Assembly: GCA_007258455.2 (NCBI GenBank)
Contig: VDFB02262709.1
Coordinates: 124,001 to 188,000 of the forward strand
Length of the DNA stretch: 64,000 bases
Source of the DNA: Sequoia sempervirens
Taxonomy: Eukaryota > Streptophyta > Pinopsida > Cupressales > Cupressaceae
Direction: 5' to 3'
The notes under the pieces were generated by a model that was not told the DNA's origin, made no database searches, and saw nothing but the letters and a program-made list of their open reading frames with translations. The number at the start of each line of letters is the position of its first letter. The first letter of the stretch is position 1. Positions 46,756 to 60,098 of this stretch are shown here, piece by piece. A program made the position numbers and the translations under genes.

Positions 46756-48089
46756 GGTGCCGCCTCCATCTCTACATGGATTCTTTAGACAACCAAGTTA
46801 AGGTGCCGCCTCCATCTATGGTTCTCCTGACAACCTATCTCAAGGTGCCACTCCATAGGGTTACTTATGCAGAGTCATTAACCTTTCCTAAAGACAAGGC
46901 AACGATCTTGCCAACCATGGCCTTCTCGGTCCCCTTTAGTCTGTGATAGCACTAACAGGTGGACGAGGCTTCATAATTATCTTATTAATGTTTAATCCCC
47001 ACCCGTGGTTTATTACTTAGGTTATCACTGATTAATCTAACTCTACGTGGGTTACCCTGACAGCCCCTTTATGCATCGGCCCCCACTAGAGCCACTCTCT
47101 CTAGACACTCAAGCACAAGAATATCCAACTCAACAGGGTCGTATCAATAAGAAGACTAGCCAAATCAACTGGATCATTTGCAAGGAATAACCATCTCACC
47201 TTAGCATATGAAGCATACCCACAAATGATACAATCCATGAGTAAACTAAACCATAACCATGTCAAAACATAGGCCAAGCATCGAGAACACGAGATCGCCA
47301 TTACACTTCAGTAAGCCTCGCCTCTGGAAATTCCTAAACCATCACTTAAATTCTTATAACTTGATGCATTGACTCTAGGGTTTCCCCACATGACAAGAAC
47401 CCAAAAAGAAGAAAATCGACACTAATTAAATGAATGACCTTGAGAATAACCTATACATTCACAATGCCACAAAACCATTTCAAAACAGAATAAATTTCAC
47501 CAACTTCCTAAATCAATAACTCGAGAAAGTTTGATTAAATTCAAAGCACATAATCATATTTTTAATTCACACAATTACACTATAATAGAAAAACTTTTAA
47601 ATTTAGCTAAACAATTTAATTTCAATTGCATAGCTTAATTTCAATTTACCCAATTAAACTGTAATATTATGATTTGTAAAAATTGTCTCAAATAAAATCC
47701 ATAATCACAACATATAAAATCTTAATATATATATATACACATATATACACTTTTAAGCGTATATACATATATAAATATAGATATATATAAAATAACATAT
47801 ACATAAAAATCAATTTATAAACACATTACTAAATTAATAAACTATCATACTTTAAATATACAGTATATATAAATATATATATAAACACATACATATATGC
47901 ATATATTAACATTAATATTAATATAATGTTAATATATATATATATATAAATAAAAATAAAAATAAAAATAAACAATCAAAATCACACATAAACAAAAACA
48001 CATTTAATGAAATCGAATGTAATTCAAAATCATACAACAAAATTTCAAATTAAAGCCAAGTCAAAGGAAAACTTCAATGCGCACAGTAC

Positions 48090-48235
48090 AAGGTGGAGGC
48101 CGCTATACATACAAATGGACTGCTGCACATAGTCCCCACCGAACTGTGCCCAATAGCCTTGGCTACTATGCGCAGCCGATGGTGGCTACGTACAGCTAGC
48201 CACCGGGGCCCGTGGGTGGTACGTCCACCCACCCC
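48090..48235. other. GC-rich block in element 2 LTR
   Basis: A GC-rich island within AT-rich LTR sequence, with short stems such as TAGCC..GGCTA and GCTAGC. The partner at about 53970-54105 has better pairing (CAGCC-TT-GGCTG). It occupies a place comparable to the hairpin cluster of element 1, although sequence similarity is low. Confidence 0.5.
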
Positions 48236-49796
48236 CCAATAACAAACAACAAAAAACATTAAATTTTTATATCTATGCCTATAACGTATGTGTCAACCAA
48301 AAAAAACACCCATGTTACATTTAAAATATATTTTATTAATTCCCAAATCATACGAAATCATAGAAGGAACTATTAAAATAACACTCAAATTAAATATATA
48401 AATATATTTTATTCAACCCTCACAAATATAGAAATTGCAACATAGAAGTACATATATATTTTTATTTTTACTTGATCACATTAAAAATGTAATTGCACTG
48501 GTACACAGTATATATATATATTCCCTGAGGGCTACAAATCAAAAAATATAAATAAATAGGTTTCCATAAGATATAGAATAAATCTAGGATGAAATTTTAT
48601 CACACAATACAATGATTCTCTTTTCAAAACAATAATTTTCACCAACAAATTTCATTGAATAAATTTCAAAGGATTTTTCAATAGACTCAAAATAGATCTG
48701 ACAAGTAAATTCAACCTTCAATTAAAGATGAATTTTATTTCTAAACAATAGATTTCACTACTATCCTATATTGAAGAATTTCGAAAAGGTTCTAATAAAG
48801 TTTTAAACAAAAGATTCAAGGGTTTCATACGAATAAATTTTCAAATCACATAACTTCTTTCTATAAATTTTTTAAAACATAGCCAAGAGATATTGTTCAA
48901 AGCACAACCAAAATAATAATAAATAACAGAAGAAAACCTGGAGTCCTTCGTCTGGTGAAGAATCCTTTTTGAAGCCTCCTCTCGATTTCCTTCCGCATCT
49001 GTCTTTTCGAATCTATTTTTTCTTCAACCACAATAATTTTTCCCTGAAAACACTAAACCAAAAATATTTTTCTTTTTACAGATCCCCAAACAACAGAGAA
49101 AACTTATGTGTGTGAATAACTCTCTACTAAAAATAATAAATAAATAAAAAAGAATCAATAAAGCTCTTCTGCTTTCTTTTCTCAAAAATCATCTTTTCTT
49201 ATTGGTCCTTTTTCCAACTTTTAAAAGCACAACTTATCTACAATTTTAATTAAAATAATTTATTTTCCTTAAGATATTATCCACACAAGATTTGCTAATT
49301 TAATATTAATAGAAAGATAATATTTAATTATCCTCATCAATATTAATTTTAAATAATTATTTACATTTTCAATTAATTAAATCACTTTTTAATTTACAAT
49401 ATATTTAAATTTAACATTTTTCTAACTCACAATTAAATCAAATAACAATGCAACATTAATTAATTATCTTATCAAATAAGATTAATTAATTAAACACTAA
49501 CCATAAATTAAATAAATACTCAATAATCAAACTACACAATAACAAAGACAAAACTTCAGTCATGACGCAACAACTCATAACAAAACGACGAACTTGGGAT
49601 GGGGACACTTCCAAACCTACTCCCTTTTTCAACATTTTTACCCGTTGGGTTAATGTAATGCTCAACCTGTCCTGCCAAAGCAGGTGGAATCGAGACTTAT
49701 TCCTACAATCCTGCATCCAAATAACCGTCAAGTAGCACATGTATATATATATAATCAAAACATCCTATTGTGAGAAGGAATTGCAGCATAGCAGGG

Positions 49797-49812
49797 CACT
49801 CGTGAACGAGTG
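49797..49812. other. Conserved LTR stem motif, element 2 3' LTR copy
   Basis: CACTCGT-GA-ACGAGTG, a perfect 7-bp stem. Relative to element 1 (CACTCGC-AA-GCGAGTG) the innermost pair has changed on both sides (C:G to T:A). The partner LTR has the same form at 55664-55679. Confidence 0.6.
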
Positions 49813-50222
49813 ATGCTACATTGTCCTCTCACCTAATCTATTCTAGCAATTACAATATCAATGACGAACTAACATTTCTAACCAAATTGATCATAAGATA
49901 ACATGATTACTTAACTACTGCATTATAACTAATTATTAAACCATTGCATTTTAAAATAATACTGAATCCAAATAACATGATCACCATAGAATCATCACAT
50001 CGACATATTAAACATTAATGAACAACTGTTTGAATAAACAATAATCCAATCGACACATAGAGTATCATAAATCTACTAATAATGTCACAAGAAGCAAACA
50101 ACTAAACTACGCATCTGCACACACCAAGTCGGTGAATGAATCACCAACACAAATCAGTATCATGCTAACACACAAGAGAAACCAATAGTAGCAAATAGTA
50201 TCAGAAACATGGGAGTATTACA

Positions 50223-50233
50223 TCCTCCCCCTA
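50223..50233 (-). other. Polypurine tract of element 2
   Basis: Minus strand AGGGGGAGGA with a flanking base, abutting the LTR start TGTAATACTCCC. It matches in place and composition the tract of element 1. Confidence 0.82.
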
Positions 50234-50265
50234 GAATATGGCTTACTCTGAGAAGCCAATAACTA

Positions 50266-50339
50266 AATAAAATAGATAATCCTCTCTAATATGGGATGCA
50301 TTCTCCCACATCACCAAATTCTCATCATTTGGGTCCCAC
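50266..50339 (-). pseudogene. Residual chromodomain-like tail of element 2 pol
   Basis: The minus strand encodes WDPNDENLVMWENASHIRED and YLFY, corresponding to the WDPSYEASATWEDATCMRE tail of element 1. It is all that remains of pol, lying next to the polypurine tract, and marks the left edge of the internal deletion. Confidence 0.6.
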
Positions 50340-51612
50340 TAAGCTCACAAACACCTGATAAGCTCTACCCGCATCACCTACCATCGGCTCATAAGTGGCT
50401 GGTGCCTGACTATAACTTGTAGAGTTCCCTTGTGGACATTGTCTCGCAATATGTCCCTACTGCCCACATCAGAAACAACCTGTACTTCACCCAAAGCCTC
50501 TGACTCCAACTGGTGCACTCGATTGTTGAAAGCTACCTCGAGAGGGTGCTGACTATATACTTTGTGCCGGCTACACAAAACGATCAGGTCTATTACGCTG
50601 CCAACTCCAAAACTTCCTGTTCTGAGAACTATCTCCCTACTGAGACTGAGAGCATTGTTGTTGCTCACCCTTAGTGGGTTCTTGATGACCTTTAGAGGGC
50701 CCTACAATTATGACTGGACCTCCATGAGAAATAACACCCAATGACGGTGCACTACCGACCTGAACTCCTATATGTCCTCCCAATGCCATAGCTAGATTTT
50801 CTTCTACCAACTAAACCTTCTCGACTGCTACCTCCATTGTCTTCGGCTTGAAGACTCTCACACCACCACTAATTCAGGCCTCGAACAAAATGTTGTACTA
50901 ACATCACTTCATTGTGGTTGATACCTGCATACTACTTCAACTCATAGAAGTGTCGTTCATACTGCTCTACTGACATTGACAACTACCTAAGGTCATGAAA
51001 CTCATCAGCCTTGCATTTCCTCCATTGATCTGAAAGGAAACGAGCCTTGAACCTGTCTAGAAATAACTCCCATGTGACCATACTGATGTCAAGGTGTAAC
51101 TTTTGTTCTTCAAGATGCCACCAAGTAGATGTGAAACTTCACAGGTGCATAACTGCGCACCGAGCCTTGGTATTGCTACCGTAAGGGTGCATCGTGAAGC
51201 ATCATTCTAAGTCAATTAACCATGTCTTAGCTTCCAAACCTCCTCCAGAACCATCAAAAGTGGGAGGGTGAGCTCTCATCAAATCTCTCATATGGCCTGC
51301 TATCACCGCATCCTAATCTACAATTATTTCCCTTCGCCTTCGCGACCTCTCTCTTTCTCTCTCAACCTACTGCACCTCCTCTGGCCTGGGTCCCAAACGA
51401 CCAAGAATCTCTCCAAGAATGTGCTACAATTGTCCATCCAAACTAGGTTGTCCCTGATTCTGTCCACCACCTGACGTATTGTGTTGAGGGCTCAGTCGTT
51501 CCTCATGCACTGAACCATGGATACTTGGTGGTGATGGACTTCGACAGCTGGCCCTACGACCACCACCTTGGCCTCTTCTTTGGCCTCTACCTCGAAGCAT
51601 GATCTTGCACAA
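50340..51612 (-). pseudogene. Gag of element 2 (multiple stops)
   Basis: From about 51602 the minus strand gives LRGRGQRRGQGGGRR and a Ser/Pro-rich stretch, then a capsid core recognisable across frames in the same order as element 1 (HPYGSNTKAR-like, CHLEEQKLH-like and RFLSDQWRKCK-like blocks). The CCHC knuckle near 50429-50483 reads CF*CGQ*GHIARQCP with two stops inside. A GDAGRAYQVF remnant near 50360 is the beginning of the protease region, after which the sequence jumps to the pol tail. The 62- and 96-codon open frames are pieces of this gene. Confidence 0.78.
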
Positions 51613-51699
51613 TGATTAGAGTTGTGTAAGATCAAAAGTTAATGCAAAGGTTGCCTAACAGACACAAACTACCCGGAGGACCTAGCGTTAGCAACCTTT

Positions 51700-51711
51700 G
51701 CTCTGATACCA
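51700..51711 (-). other. Primer-binding site of element 2 (initiator tRNA-Met)
   Basis: TGGTATCAGAGC on the minus strand, 3 nt inside the 5' LTR end, as in element 1. Confidence 0.9.
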
Positions 51712-51714
51712 AGC

Positions 51715-54700
51715 TGTAATGCCCCGCCGTGCAAACCCTAAAGGAACTAATAAAGACACAATAATTTGTTTTTAAAAGAACATAATACAATGTACTAAGT
51801 TGCATGAATAATTCCATTGGGGTACACGAGGTGACATTACTACACTAACCCATAACGAAGATAATAGATTAAACAATAATTAAACAATTATGTAACACCA
51901 TTCATTCTCATTTCATCATTTAAAATATCTATTGAATAATAACCATATTCATAACATATGTACATATGACAACGAAAGATAATAGAAAGATATGAAGCAT
52001 TTATATTACAACAGATATAACACAACTTAACACAACTATTACAAATGATCGTTCCTAAATAAATACATGGTTTGAATATACATTGCATCCAAAAGATAGT
52101 AAAATACAATTGACTGAAAATACATCTCAATAACTACATATAGCACTTACATCAAGGTTATCTCAACACACATGGGAGATGACACATCAATAATGAATTA
52201 CATCCGAAGTGTAAACATCCATCTGGAACATAAGAACACTGGATCAACAGCATCCGCCAAAACCCTGCAACAAAGATACATCTACAACTAAAAAGGGAAC
52301 CCAACAGGGTGCGAAGCATGTTCCACGCAACCACCCCCATGCTGGGAATAGACAAGGAAGGATCCCTGACCAAGCATGTCTAACAATAACGCAAGACTAA
52401 CTCTAGACAGACAACTTAACATCACAGACCACCAAGAAACTAAACCACAATAAATCCCAAAAGGCATATCAACAAACACCTCAGAACAAAGCAATAAACC
52501 ACTTTCCAAAATTACAACTAGTCACAAACACAATATCAATAAAACTCAAGACATTATATCAAAGACTACTTCCAAAAAAATCCAATGACAAGACAATAAA
52601 CCACTTCCAGAGGACATTAGTAAATCAACACAAATAGAATGCTAGAGGAGAGTGTCATCGCATGGCTTAACATGAATTATCCAGACAACCTATCACAAGG
52701 TGCCACCTCCATCTCTACATGGATTCTCCAGACAACCAAGTTAAGGTGGCGCCTCCATTTATGGTTCTCCTAACAGCCTATCTCAACGTGCCACTCCATA
52801 GGGTTACTCATGCGGAGTCGTTAACCTTTCCTGAAGACAAGGAAACGACCTTGCCAACCATGGCCTTCTCGGTCCCCTTTAGTCTATGATAGCACTAACA
52901 GGTGGACGAGGCTTCACAATTATCTTATTAATGTTTAATCCTCACCCGTGGTTTATTACTTAGGTTATCACTGATTAATCTAACTCTACGTGGGTTACCC
53001 TAACAGCCCCTTTGTGCACCGGCCCCCACTAGAGCCACTCTCTCTAGACACTCAAGCACAAGAATATCCAACTCAATAGGGTCGTATCAACAAGAAGACT
53101 AGCCAAATCAACTGGATCATTTGCGAGGCATAACCATCTCACCTTAGCATATGAAACATACCCATAGACGGTACAATCCATGAGTAAACTAAACCATAAC
53201 CATGGTCAAAACATAGGCCAAGCATCGAGAACACGAGATCACCATTACACTTTAGTAAGCCCTGCCTCTGGAAATTCCTAAACCATCACTTAAATTCTTA
53301 TAACTTGATGCATTGACTCTAGGGTTTCCCCACATGACAAGAACCCAAAAAGAAGAAAATTGACACTAATTAAATGAATGACCTCGAGAATAACCTATAC
53401 ATTCATAATGCCACAAAACCATTTCAAAACACAATAAATTTCACCAACTTCCTAAATCAATAACTCGAGAAAGTTTGATTAAATTCAAAGCACATAATCA
53501 TATTTTTAATTCGCACAATTACACTATAAGAGAACAACTTTTAAATTTAGCTAACCAATTTAATTTCAATTGCATAGCTTAATTTCAATTTACCCAATTA
53601 AACTGTAATATTATGATTTGTAAAAATTGTCTCAAATAAAATCCATAATCACAACATATAAAATCTTAATATATATATACACATATATACACTTTTAAGC
53701 GTATATAAATATATAAATATAGATATACATATAAAATAACATATACATAAAAATCAATTTATAAACACATACATATATACATATATTAACATTAATATTA
53801 ATATAATGTTAAATATATATATATATATAAATAAATAAAAATAAACAATCGAAATCACACATAAACAAAAACGCATTTAATGAAATCGAATGTAATTCAA
53901 AATCATACAACAAAATTTCAAATTAAAGCCAAGTCAAAGGAAAACTTCAATGCGCATAGTACAAGGTGGAGGCCACTATACATACAAATGGACTGCTGCA
54001 CGTAGTCCCCACCGAACTGTGCCTAGCAGCCTTGGCTGCTATGCGCAGTCGGTGGTGGCTGCGTACAGCTAGCCACTGGGGCCCGTGGGTGGTACGTCAA
54101 CCCACCCCCCAATAACAAACAACCAAAAAAATTAAATTTTTATATCTATGCCTATAACATATGCGTCAACGAAAACAAATGCCCATGTTACATTTAAAAT
54201 ATATTTTATTAATTCCCAAATCATACGAAATCATAGAAGGAACTATTAAAATAACACTCAAACTAAATATATAAATATATTTTATTCCACCCTTACAAAT
54301 ACAAAAATTGCAACATAGAAGTACATATATATTTTTATTTTTACTTGATCACATAAAATGTAATTGCACTGGTACACAGTATATATATATATTCACCGAG
54401 GGCTACAAAAAAAATATATAAATAAATAGGTTTCCAAAAGATATAGAATAAATCTGGGATGGAAGTTTATCACACAATACAATGATTCTCTTTTCAAAAT
54501 AATAATTTTCACCAACAAATTTCATTGAATAAATTTCAAAGGATTTTTCAATAGACTCAAAATAGATTTGACAAGTAAATTCGACCTTCAATTGAAGATG
54601 AATTTTATTTCTAAACAATAGATTTCACTACTAACTTATATTGAAGAATTTTGAAAAGGTTCTAATAAAGTTTTCAACAAAAGATTCAAGGGTTTCATAC

Positions 54701-56089
54701 GAATAAATTTTCAAATCACAGAACTTCTTTCTATAAATTTTTTAAAACACAGCCAACAGATATTGTTCAAGGCACAACTGAAATAATAATAAATAACAAA
54801 AGAAAACCTCGAGTCGTTTGTCTAGTGAAGAATCCTTTCTGAAGCCTCCTCTCGATTTCCTTCTGCAGCTCTCTTTTCGAATCTATCTTTTCTTCAACCA
54901 CAATAATTTTTCCCCAAAAACACTAAACCAAAACTATTTTTCTTTTTACAGATCCCCAAACAACAGAGAAAACTTCTATGTGTGAATAACTCTCTCCTAA
55001 AAATAATAAATAAAAAAAAGAATCAATAAAGCTCTTCTACTTTCTTTTCTCAAAAATCATCTTTTCTTATTGTTCCTTTTTCTAGCTCTTAAAAGCACAA
55101 CTTATCTACAATTTTAATTAAAATAATTTATTTTCCTTAAGATATTATCTACACAAGATTTGCTAATTTAATATTAATAAAAAAGATAATATTTAATTAT
55201 CCTCATCAATATTAATTTTAAATAATTATTTACATTTTCAATTAATTAAATCACTTTTTAATTTACAATATATTTAAATTTAACATTTTTCTAACTCACA
55301 ATTAAATCAAATAACAGTGCAACATTAATTAATTATCTTATCAAATAAAATTAATTAATTAAACACTAACCATAAATTAAATAAATACTCAACAATCAAA
55401 CTACACAATAACAAAGACAAAACTTCAATCATGACGCAACAACTCATAACAAAATGATGAACTTGGGACAGGGACACTTCCAAACCTACTCCCTTTTTCA
55501 ACATTTTTGCCTATTGGGTTAATTTAATACTCACCCTATCCTGCCAAAGTAGGTGGAATTGAGACTTATTCTTGCAATCCTGCATCCAAATAATCATCAA
55601 GTAGCACATGTATATATATAATCAAAACATCCTATTGTGAGAAGGAATTGCAGCATAGCAGGGCACTCGTGAACGAGTGATGCTACACTGTCCTCTCACC
55701 TAATCTATTCTAGCAATTACAATATCAATGACGAACTAACATTTCTAACCAAATTGATCATAAGATAACATGATTACTTAACTACTCCATCATAACTAAT
55801 TATTAAACCATTGCATTATAAAATAATATTGAATCCAAATAACATGATCACCATAGAATCATCACATCGACATATAAAACATTAATGAACAACTATTTGA
55901 ATAAACAATAATCCAATCAACACATAGATTATCATAAATCTACTAATAATGTCACAAGAAGAAAACAACTAAACTACGCATCTGCACACACCAAGTCGGT
56001 GAATGAATCGCCAACACAAATCAGTATCATGCTAACACACAAGAGAAACCAACAGTAGTAAATAGTATCAGAAACATGGGGGTATTACA
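51715..56089 (-). repeat. 5' LTR of element 2
   Basis: 4375 bp, TGTAATGCCCC...GGGGGTATTACA, colinear with the interrupted left LTR and very similar over long stretches, implying a younger insertion than element 3. It preserves the empty sites of both the LINE and the SINE, the GC block (about 53970-54105) and the CACTCGT stem (55664-55679). Confidence 0.93.
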
Positions 56090-56094
56090 CATTT

Positions 56095-58470
56095 TATAAC
56101 ATAATCTAGTCCATGGGTATTTGTAAATCCTAGCTCAATCTTCCTCAGGGAATCCTTTTATTTTTCCCAACTACAGTATATTTTAATCTAGTGGATAAAT
56201 TGTATATCACATACCCTCATTGAAGAAGGATTTTTAGATAACTTTGTAATCTTATTAATAACATATCAAAGCACCTCCAACTACAATTTGAAGCTCTATA
56301 TCTTCCTCACTTAAAGCTAGTTGCACTCGAAGAGAATGCTGAGGAGCTGAATTTCAAACATGTTCAAATGCAAAGAAGTAAATATTTCCTTTTAGAAAGA
56401 ATTCCAAATCATGGAGACATTCGCAATACAAAGCCGATCATTGTGCACATCTAAATATTCCTAAGAATCCAATTTTAATTTCTCACTTTGAGCATGTGTA
56501 AGCTTTGTACAATAATTAACGAAAGCCTTCCATCACCGGTAGTTATCACATTAAAATAGTAAGTTGAGACATAACTTAGACATAGTTGTAAAACCATTGA
56601 GGATGCCTAAACTTCATGATGAATGGACAACATTGAGGATGACATATGAATATCATCATCATCATCTTCAACAACTATAACATTGCTTAATGAAATGTTT
56701 TGCATGGTGTTCAATGCTCTTCCCTTGTCTACTCAAAGTGCCCTAGCCTTAGTTCCAAATCTTGATTTCGCTTTCGAGTTGACCTCCCTATGTTCATGGT
56801 GTTCTAGGAAAAAAAGAGTAGTACAACTGAGGAGAAACGTCCTAGCTGCTCTCCTTCCAACCAAATTTCCTAGCTAAAGAGAGAAAAAAATCATTACAAT
56901 GAGCTGCTAAACTACCAAAATTTTGAGTAAATAGATAAAAAAAATAACAATAGAACTTAAATACAAATTGACATTTTGGGATTTGATTGAGGCATTTTAT
57001 CAAGAGACTTAGTAAACCTGAACATACTTACTGAATAGATCAAGGGATTATCCCATGGGTTCCATCCGATCAAAGGGGATTTGACTTAACAAAAATATGG
57101 AGACACTCATACAAGTATGAGCCAGAGTCAGATCCCCCTCAACACAGGAGGAGATGCAATGAGGTTGCAGTGTGGAAAAACTGGCAGTGAAATTGTGGCG
57201 TTTAAAACATGGGTTGTAAGAAGCTAAATAATCACATCAAAAGAATAAGCCCCTGGTTTAATCCACTTCAACACAACCATGCTTCCACATGTACCAAGGA
57301 AATGACAAAAAAATTATGGTATAAATATTAGAGGTATATTGAAGAAGTTTTATGTGAGAGAAAGATGGAAGATAATTCATCTTATCCAATGTCTTCTCCC
57401 CATGCATCACACCAATTGGGTGAGGAAATGGGTGGAGGAAGAAAAGAAAAAATGAATGATCTTCAAAGAACATAAACATTCACTCCATTAGGTATTTGGA
57501 AATCACTGTAAATACTGCAAAAACAACATCAAAGCAGATAGTCCTACGCTAGAACATGACCTAACTACAAGGTGTAAGCCATAAAAAGGGATTGCTAGAA
57601 AACTTCAAATTATATAAAGATAAGAATAAAATCAAGAAATAACAATCAAGACAATATTTCAAATACAATACCATAGAACAAACTGTTTTCCTCTCAAATA
57701 GACCATATTTATTGTCATAATGATTATGTCCAACATTTAGGAAACATGCTACTCGTGTTAATCTGATTTATATAAATATAATTTGTAAAAAAAAGCTCAA
57801 CACCCTTTAAAATCCCAGGTAATAGTGAGAGACGTGAAAAAAATAGCCCATTTTACAATCAGACACCAAAAAAATAAAATAATAGAATGGCAGCAAATTG
57901 CATACCCTAATCAAAATGATCTATCTCCAACCACATGCACTTAAAATGCTAGTTTCTAGTTCCAACTATTTGGTCCGTATTAACAATGGCAAACAATAAA
58001 GAACTAAAAACTCAATCCCAGGAAATGCTAGACAATGAAAAGCCAATTCAGGTTCCCGACCAAACAAAAACCCATCCAAGAATTTTCAAGCCTTGACAAG
58101 ATTCACAAAAACAAACATATTTCTATGATCTAAACAAAACCCATTTCAACAGGCCTCAAAGCAATCCAATCCCCCAAGCGAAAAAGTCATCATGAGCGAT
58201 ATAAAAAATTAAAAAGCAAAAAAAAAACCTAGGGTTCGATTTTAAAAGTACAAGTCAACCCCACAAAAATGCTACTAAAGCATGAATGAAATAAAGTCCA
58301 AAGATCCGACTAACCTGCATACTATGGCCACTCTAGATCACCAAATTCTGCACAAAAAAATGCTTGTAGAAACCTAGCTTATTATACCCTCAAATATGCA
58401 TCAAAATTGATGAAAAGAGGGCTCAAATGTCATGTTTTCAGTACACAAATTTAACAATCCCTATGCAAAT
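56095..58470. other. No intact gene between element 2 and the calmodulin-like fragment
   Basis: A stretch near 56270-56400 can be read as LQFEALYLPHLKLVALEENA, which vaguely resembles leucine-rich repeat text, but it is too short to assign. The 64-codon frame 56683-56877 follows an ATC trinucleotide run (56651-56669) and has no motif. Nothing else is evident. Confidence 0.35.
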
Positions 58471-58476
58471 GTTGTC

Positions 58477-58607
58477 GAAAAATTCTCCAGGTTTGGTTTG
58501 GGCACTTCTTCGTCACAGAGCTTTTCCCCTAAATTAGTCATTAAATGGTGGAACTCGGTGGCAGAGATGAAGCTGTTGTAATCCTTGTTGAACACATGGA
58601 AAGCCTC
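58477..58607 (-). pseudogene. Calmodulin-like EF-hand fragment
   Basis: The minus strand reads [20 protein letters not shown], then [15 protein letters not shown]. This follows the third EF-hand and linker of plant calmodulin very closely (helix, 12-residue calcium loop, exit helix, MTNLGEKL linker). The loop has Asn for the first Asp and Ser for the sixth-position Gly, so calcium binding would be impaired. Upstream sequence (58608-58720) is shifted and unclear, and downstream a stop follows within 15 codons. It is a short, decayed gene fragment, possibly a retrocopy piece. Confidence 0.75.
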
Positions 58608-58739
58608 CACTGCTCATTGTTGGTGTTGCCGAGGGCAAGTACATCTCTTCCAGGCATGGCTTTGACACCATCCTCATTAATGCCTAACCCATACCTATGC
58701 AATAATGAACCACCAAACGATCATGTTTTGTAGTAGACT

Positions 58740-59995
58740 GTACATTGTACACCGAGAATTCCATCAGAATAGTCCACCAGCATTAGACAGTAGATGATTC
58801 TGGTGGATTTCCCACCTATAATAGCTTATCGGCTAATAAAAAGAATTTTGGGAAGTTCTATTATATCAATTTTAGTTTATTGTTATTGATAATAAAAAAT
58901 TTAAAATAATTTTATTTAGAAATTTACGTCTTGACTTTACAAAAAATAAATATTTATTTAGAGTGAAAAATATTAACTTTTCATTTATTCCAAGACAATA
59001 ATAATTATTTAATATTTCTCATTACAATAATATTTCTCTAAAAGATAAATACTAATAATAAATATTAATAACAATCATAATACTATTTAAAATAATAAAT
59101 TAATTTAAATAATTTTAAAATTTGATTTTATTCTTAGTAAAAAATATTAAACATTATTATAATTTAAATTTTGATATTTTACATTGGTAGTTAAAATAAT
59201 ATTAACTATTAAAATTTAATTAATAAATAAATTACTTAAATTAAGAAAGTAATAATATCCAATTATATGATCCGTTTCCTGGCATGCCTAAATATAAAGA
59301 TTTCAAATCTTTTATTAATATTATTAAAAATATATCTAATCATTTTTAATAATAATAAAAAATTAAATGGATGGAAGATGTACAGAGACATTCACATGTT
59401 TTCTAAACTTCTTAATTTTATGCTCCTTATGAGGGACCTACAAAAGATTAATGAAGACAAAATAGTCACTATTGCTTTAATCTTTCAAAATGAAAATGGA
59501 GCTTAGGAAACCATTTACCTACCTTCAAGTAAAAAAAATCTAACCTCCCAACATCATACTGATCAATAGAATAGTTATTGATTTCTTTCAAACAAGCTAT
59601 ATTGATTTTTTGAAGTCCAATAAATCTTAAAAAATATAAAAAATTCTAAATAGGCCATTAAAAAAACTAGGAATAATTTGTAATTATGAAATATAGGTAG
59701 TATTGGTTGCAAATTGATTAATAATTGAAACATGAGAATTAAAAATTTGTTAATAGTTTGAACTTATAATATAATTTGAATCACCACATTTTAAAAAACA
59801 ATTTATTATAATAAAAAAATTTAACTAAAAAATTCACTACAAAATAGTTATGTTTTAAAAAGTTAGAAATGAAATTAATGATGAGGTGGGACTATTGTGT
59901 AAGAAGAACAAATGATTAAGTTATGGCTTGTTTTTGTTGTTATAAATTTAGTTCTAATATATTAAATTATATTTTAGATGGTATCTGTGTTACAT
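58740..59995. other. Very AT-rich sequence, no gene recognised
   Basis: Long A/T runs with short frames only (59267-59506 lacks any motif). It ends where LTR homology begins near 59998. Confidence 0.4.
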
Positions 59996-60000
59996 ATATA

Positions 60001-60098
60001 TTGGTGTGAGAATGGAATGGCATCACTCACTTGCGAGTTCCCTGGTGACGTGTATTGGTGTGAGAATGGAATGGCATCACTCGCTTGCGAGTGCCCTG
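60001..60098 (+). repeat. Local tandem duplication of the LTR stem segment
   Basis: The segment TTGGTGTGAGAATGGAATGG plus CATCACTCRCTTGCGAGT and CCCTG occurs twice, about 54 bp apart. The second copy keeps the perfect CACTCGC-TT-GCGAGTG stem (60078-60093); the first has two changes. Other LTR copies have a single unit. Confidence 0.7.

Larger units (their letters stand above)
41776..50222 (-). repeat. 3' LTR of element 2, interrupted by a LINE and a SINE
   Basis: Begins TGTAACACCC and ends GGGAGTATTACA on the plus strand. Removing the LINE (42331-46089) and SINE (46552-46755) with one TSD copy each leaves about 4.46 kb, close to the partner's 4375 bp. It also carries about 60 bp in the TA-rich zone (about 47820-47880) that the partner lacks. 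The GC-rich block is at 48090-48235 and the CACTCGT-GA-ACGAGTG stem at 49797-49812. Confidence 0.92.
41776..56089 (-). mobile_element. Element 2: long-LTR gypsy element with pol deleted
   Basis: LTRs 41776-50222 (with later insertions) and 51715-56089, flanked by a perfect TSD CATTT (41771-41775 and 56090-56094). The tRNA-Met primer site, polypurine tract and gag are present, but the internal region is only about 1.5 kb. A single deletion joins the start of the protease region to the last few codons of the chromodomain-like tail, removing protease, RT, RNase H and integrase. It is therefore a non-autonomous derivative. The gag and tail sequences resemble element 1, though the LTRs are a distinct subfamily. 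Confidence 0.92.

Noticed and set aside
56683..56877. 64-codon plus-strand frame after an ATC run
   Set aside because: No motif, no plausible promoter or neighbouring exon; composition like the rest of the flank.
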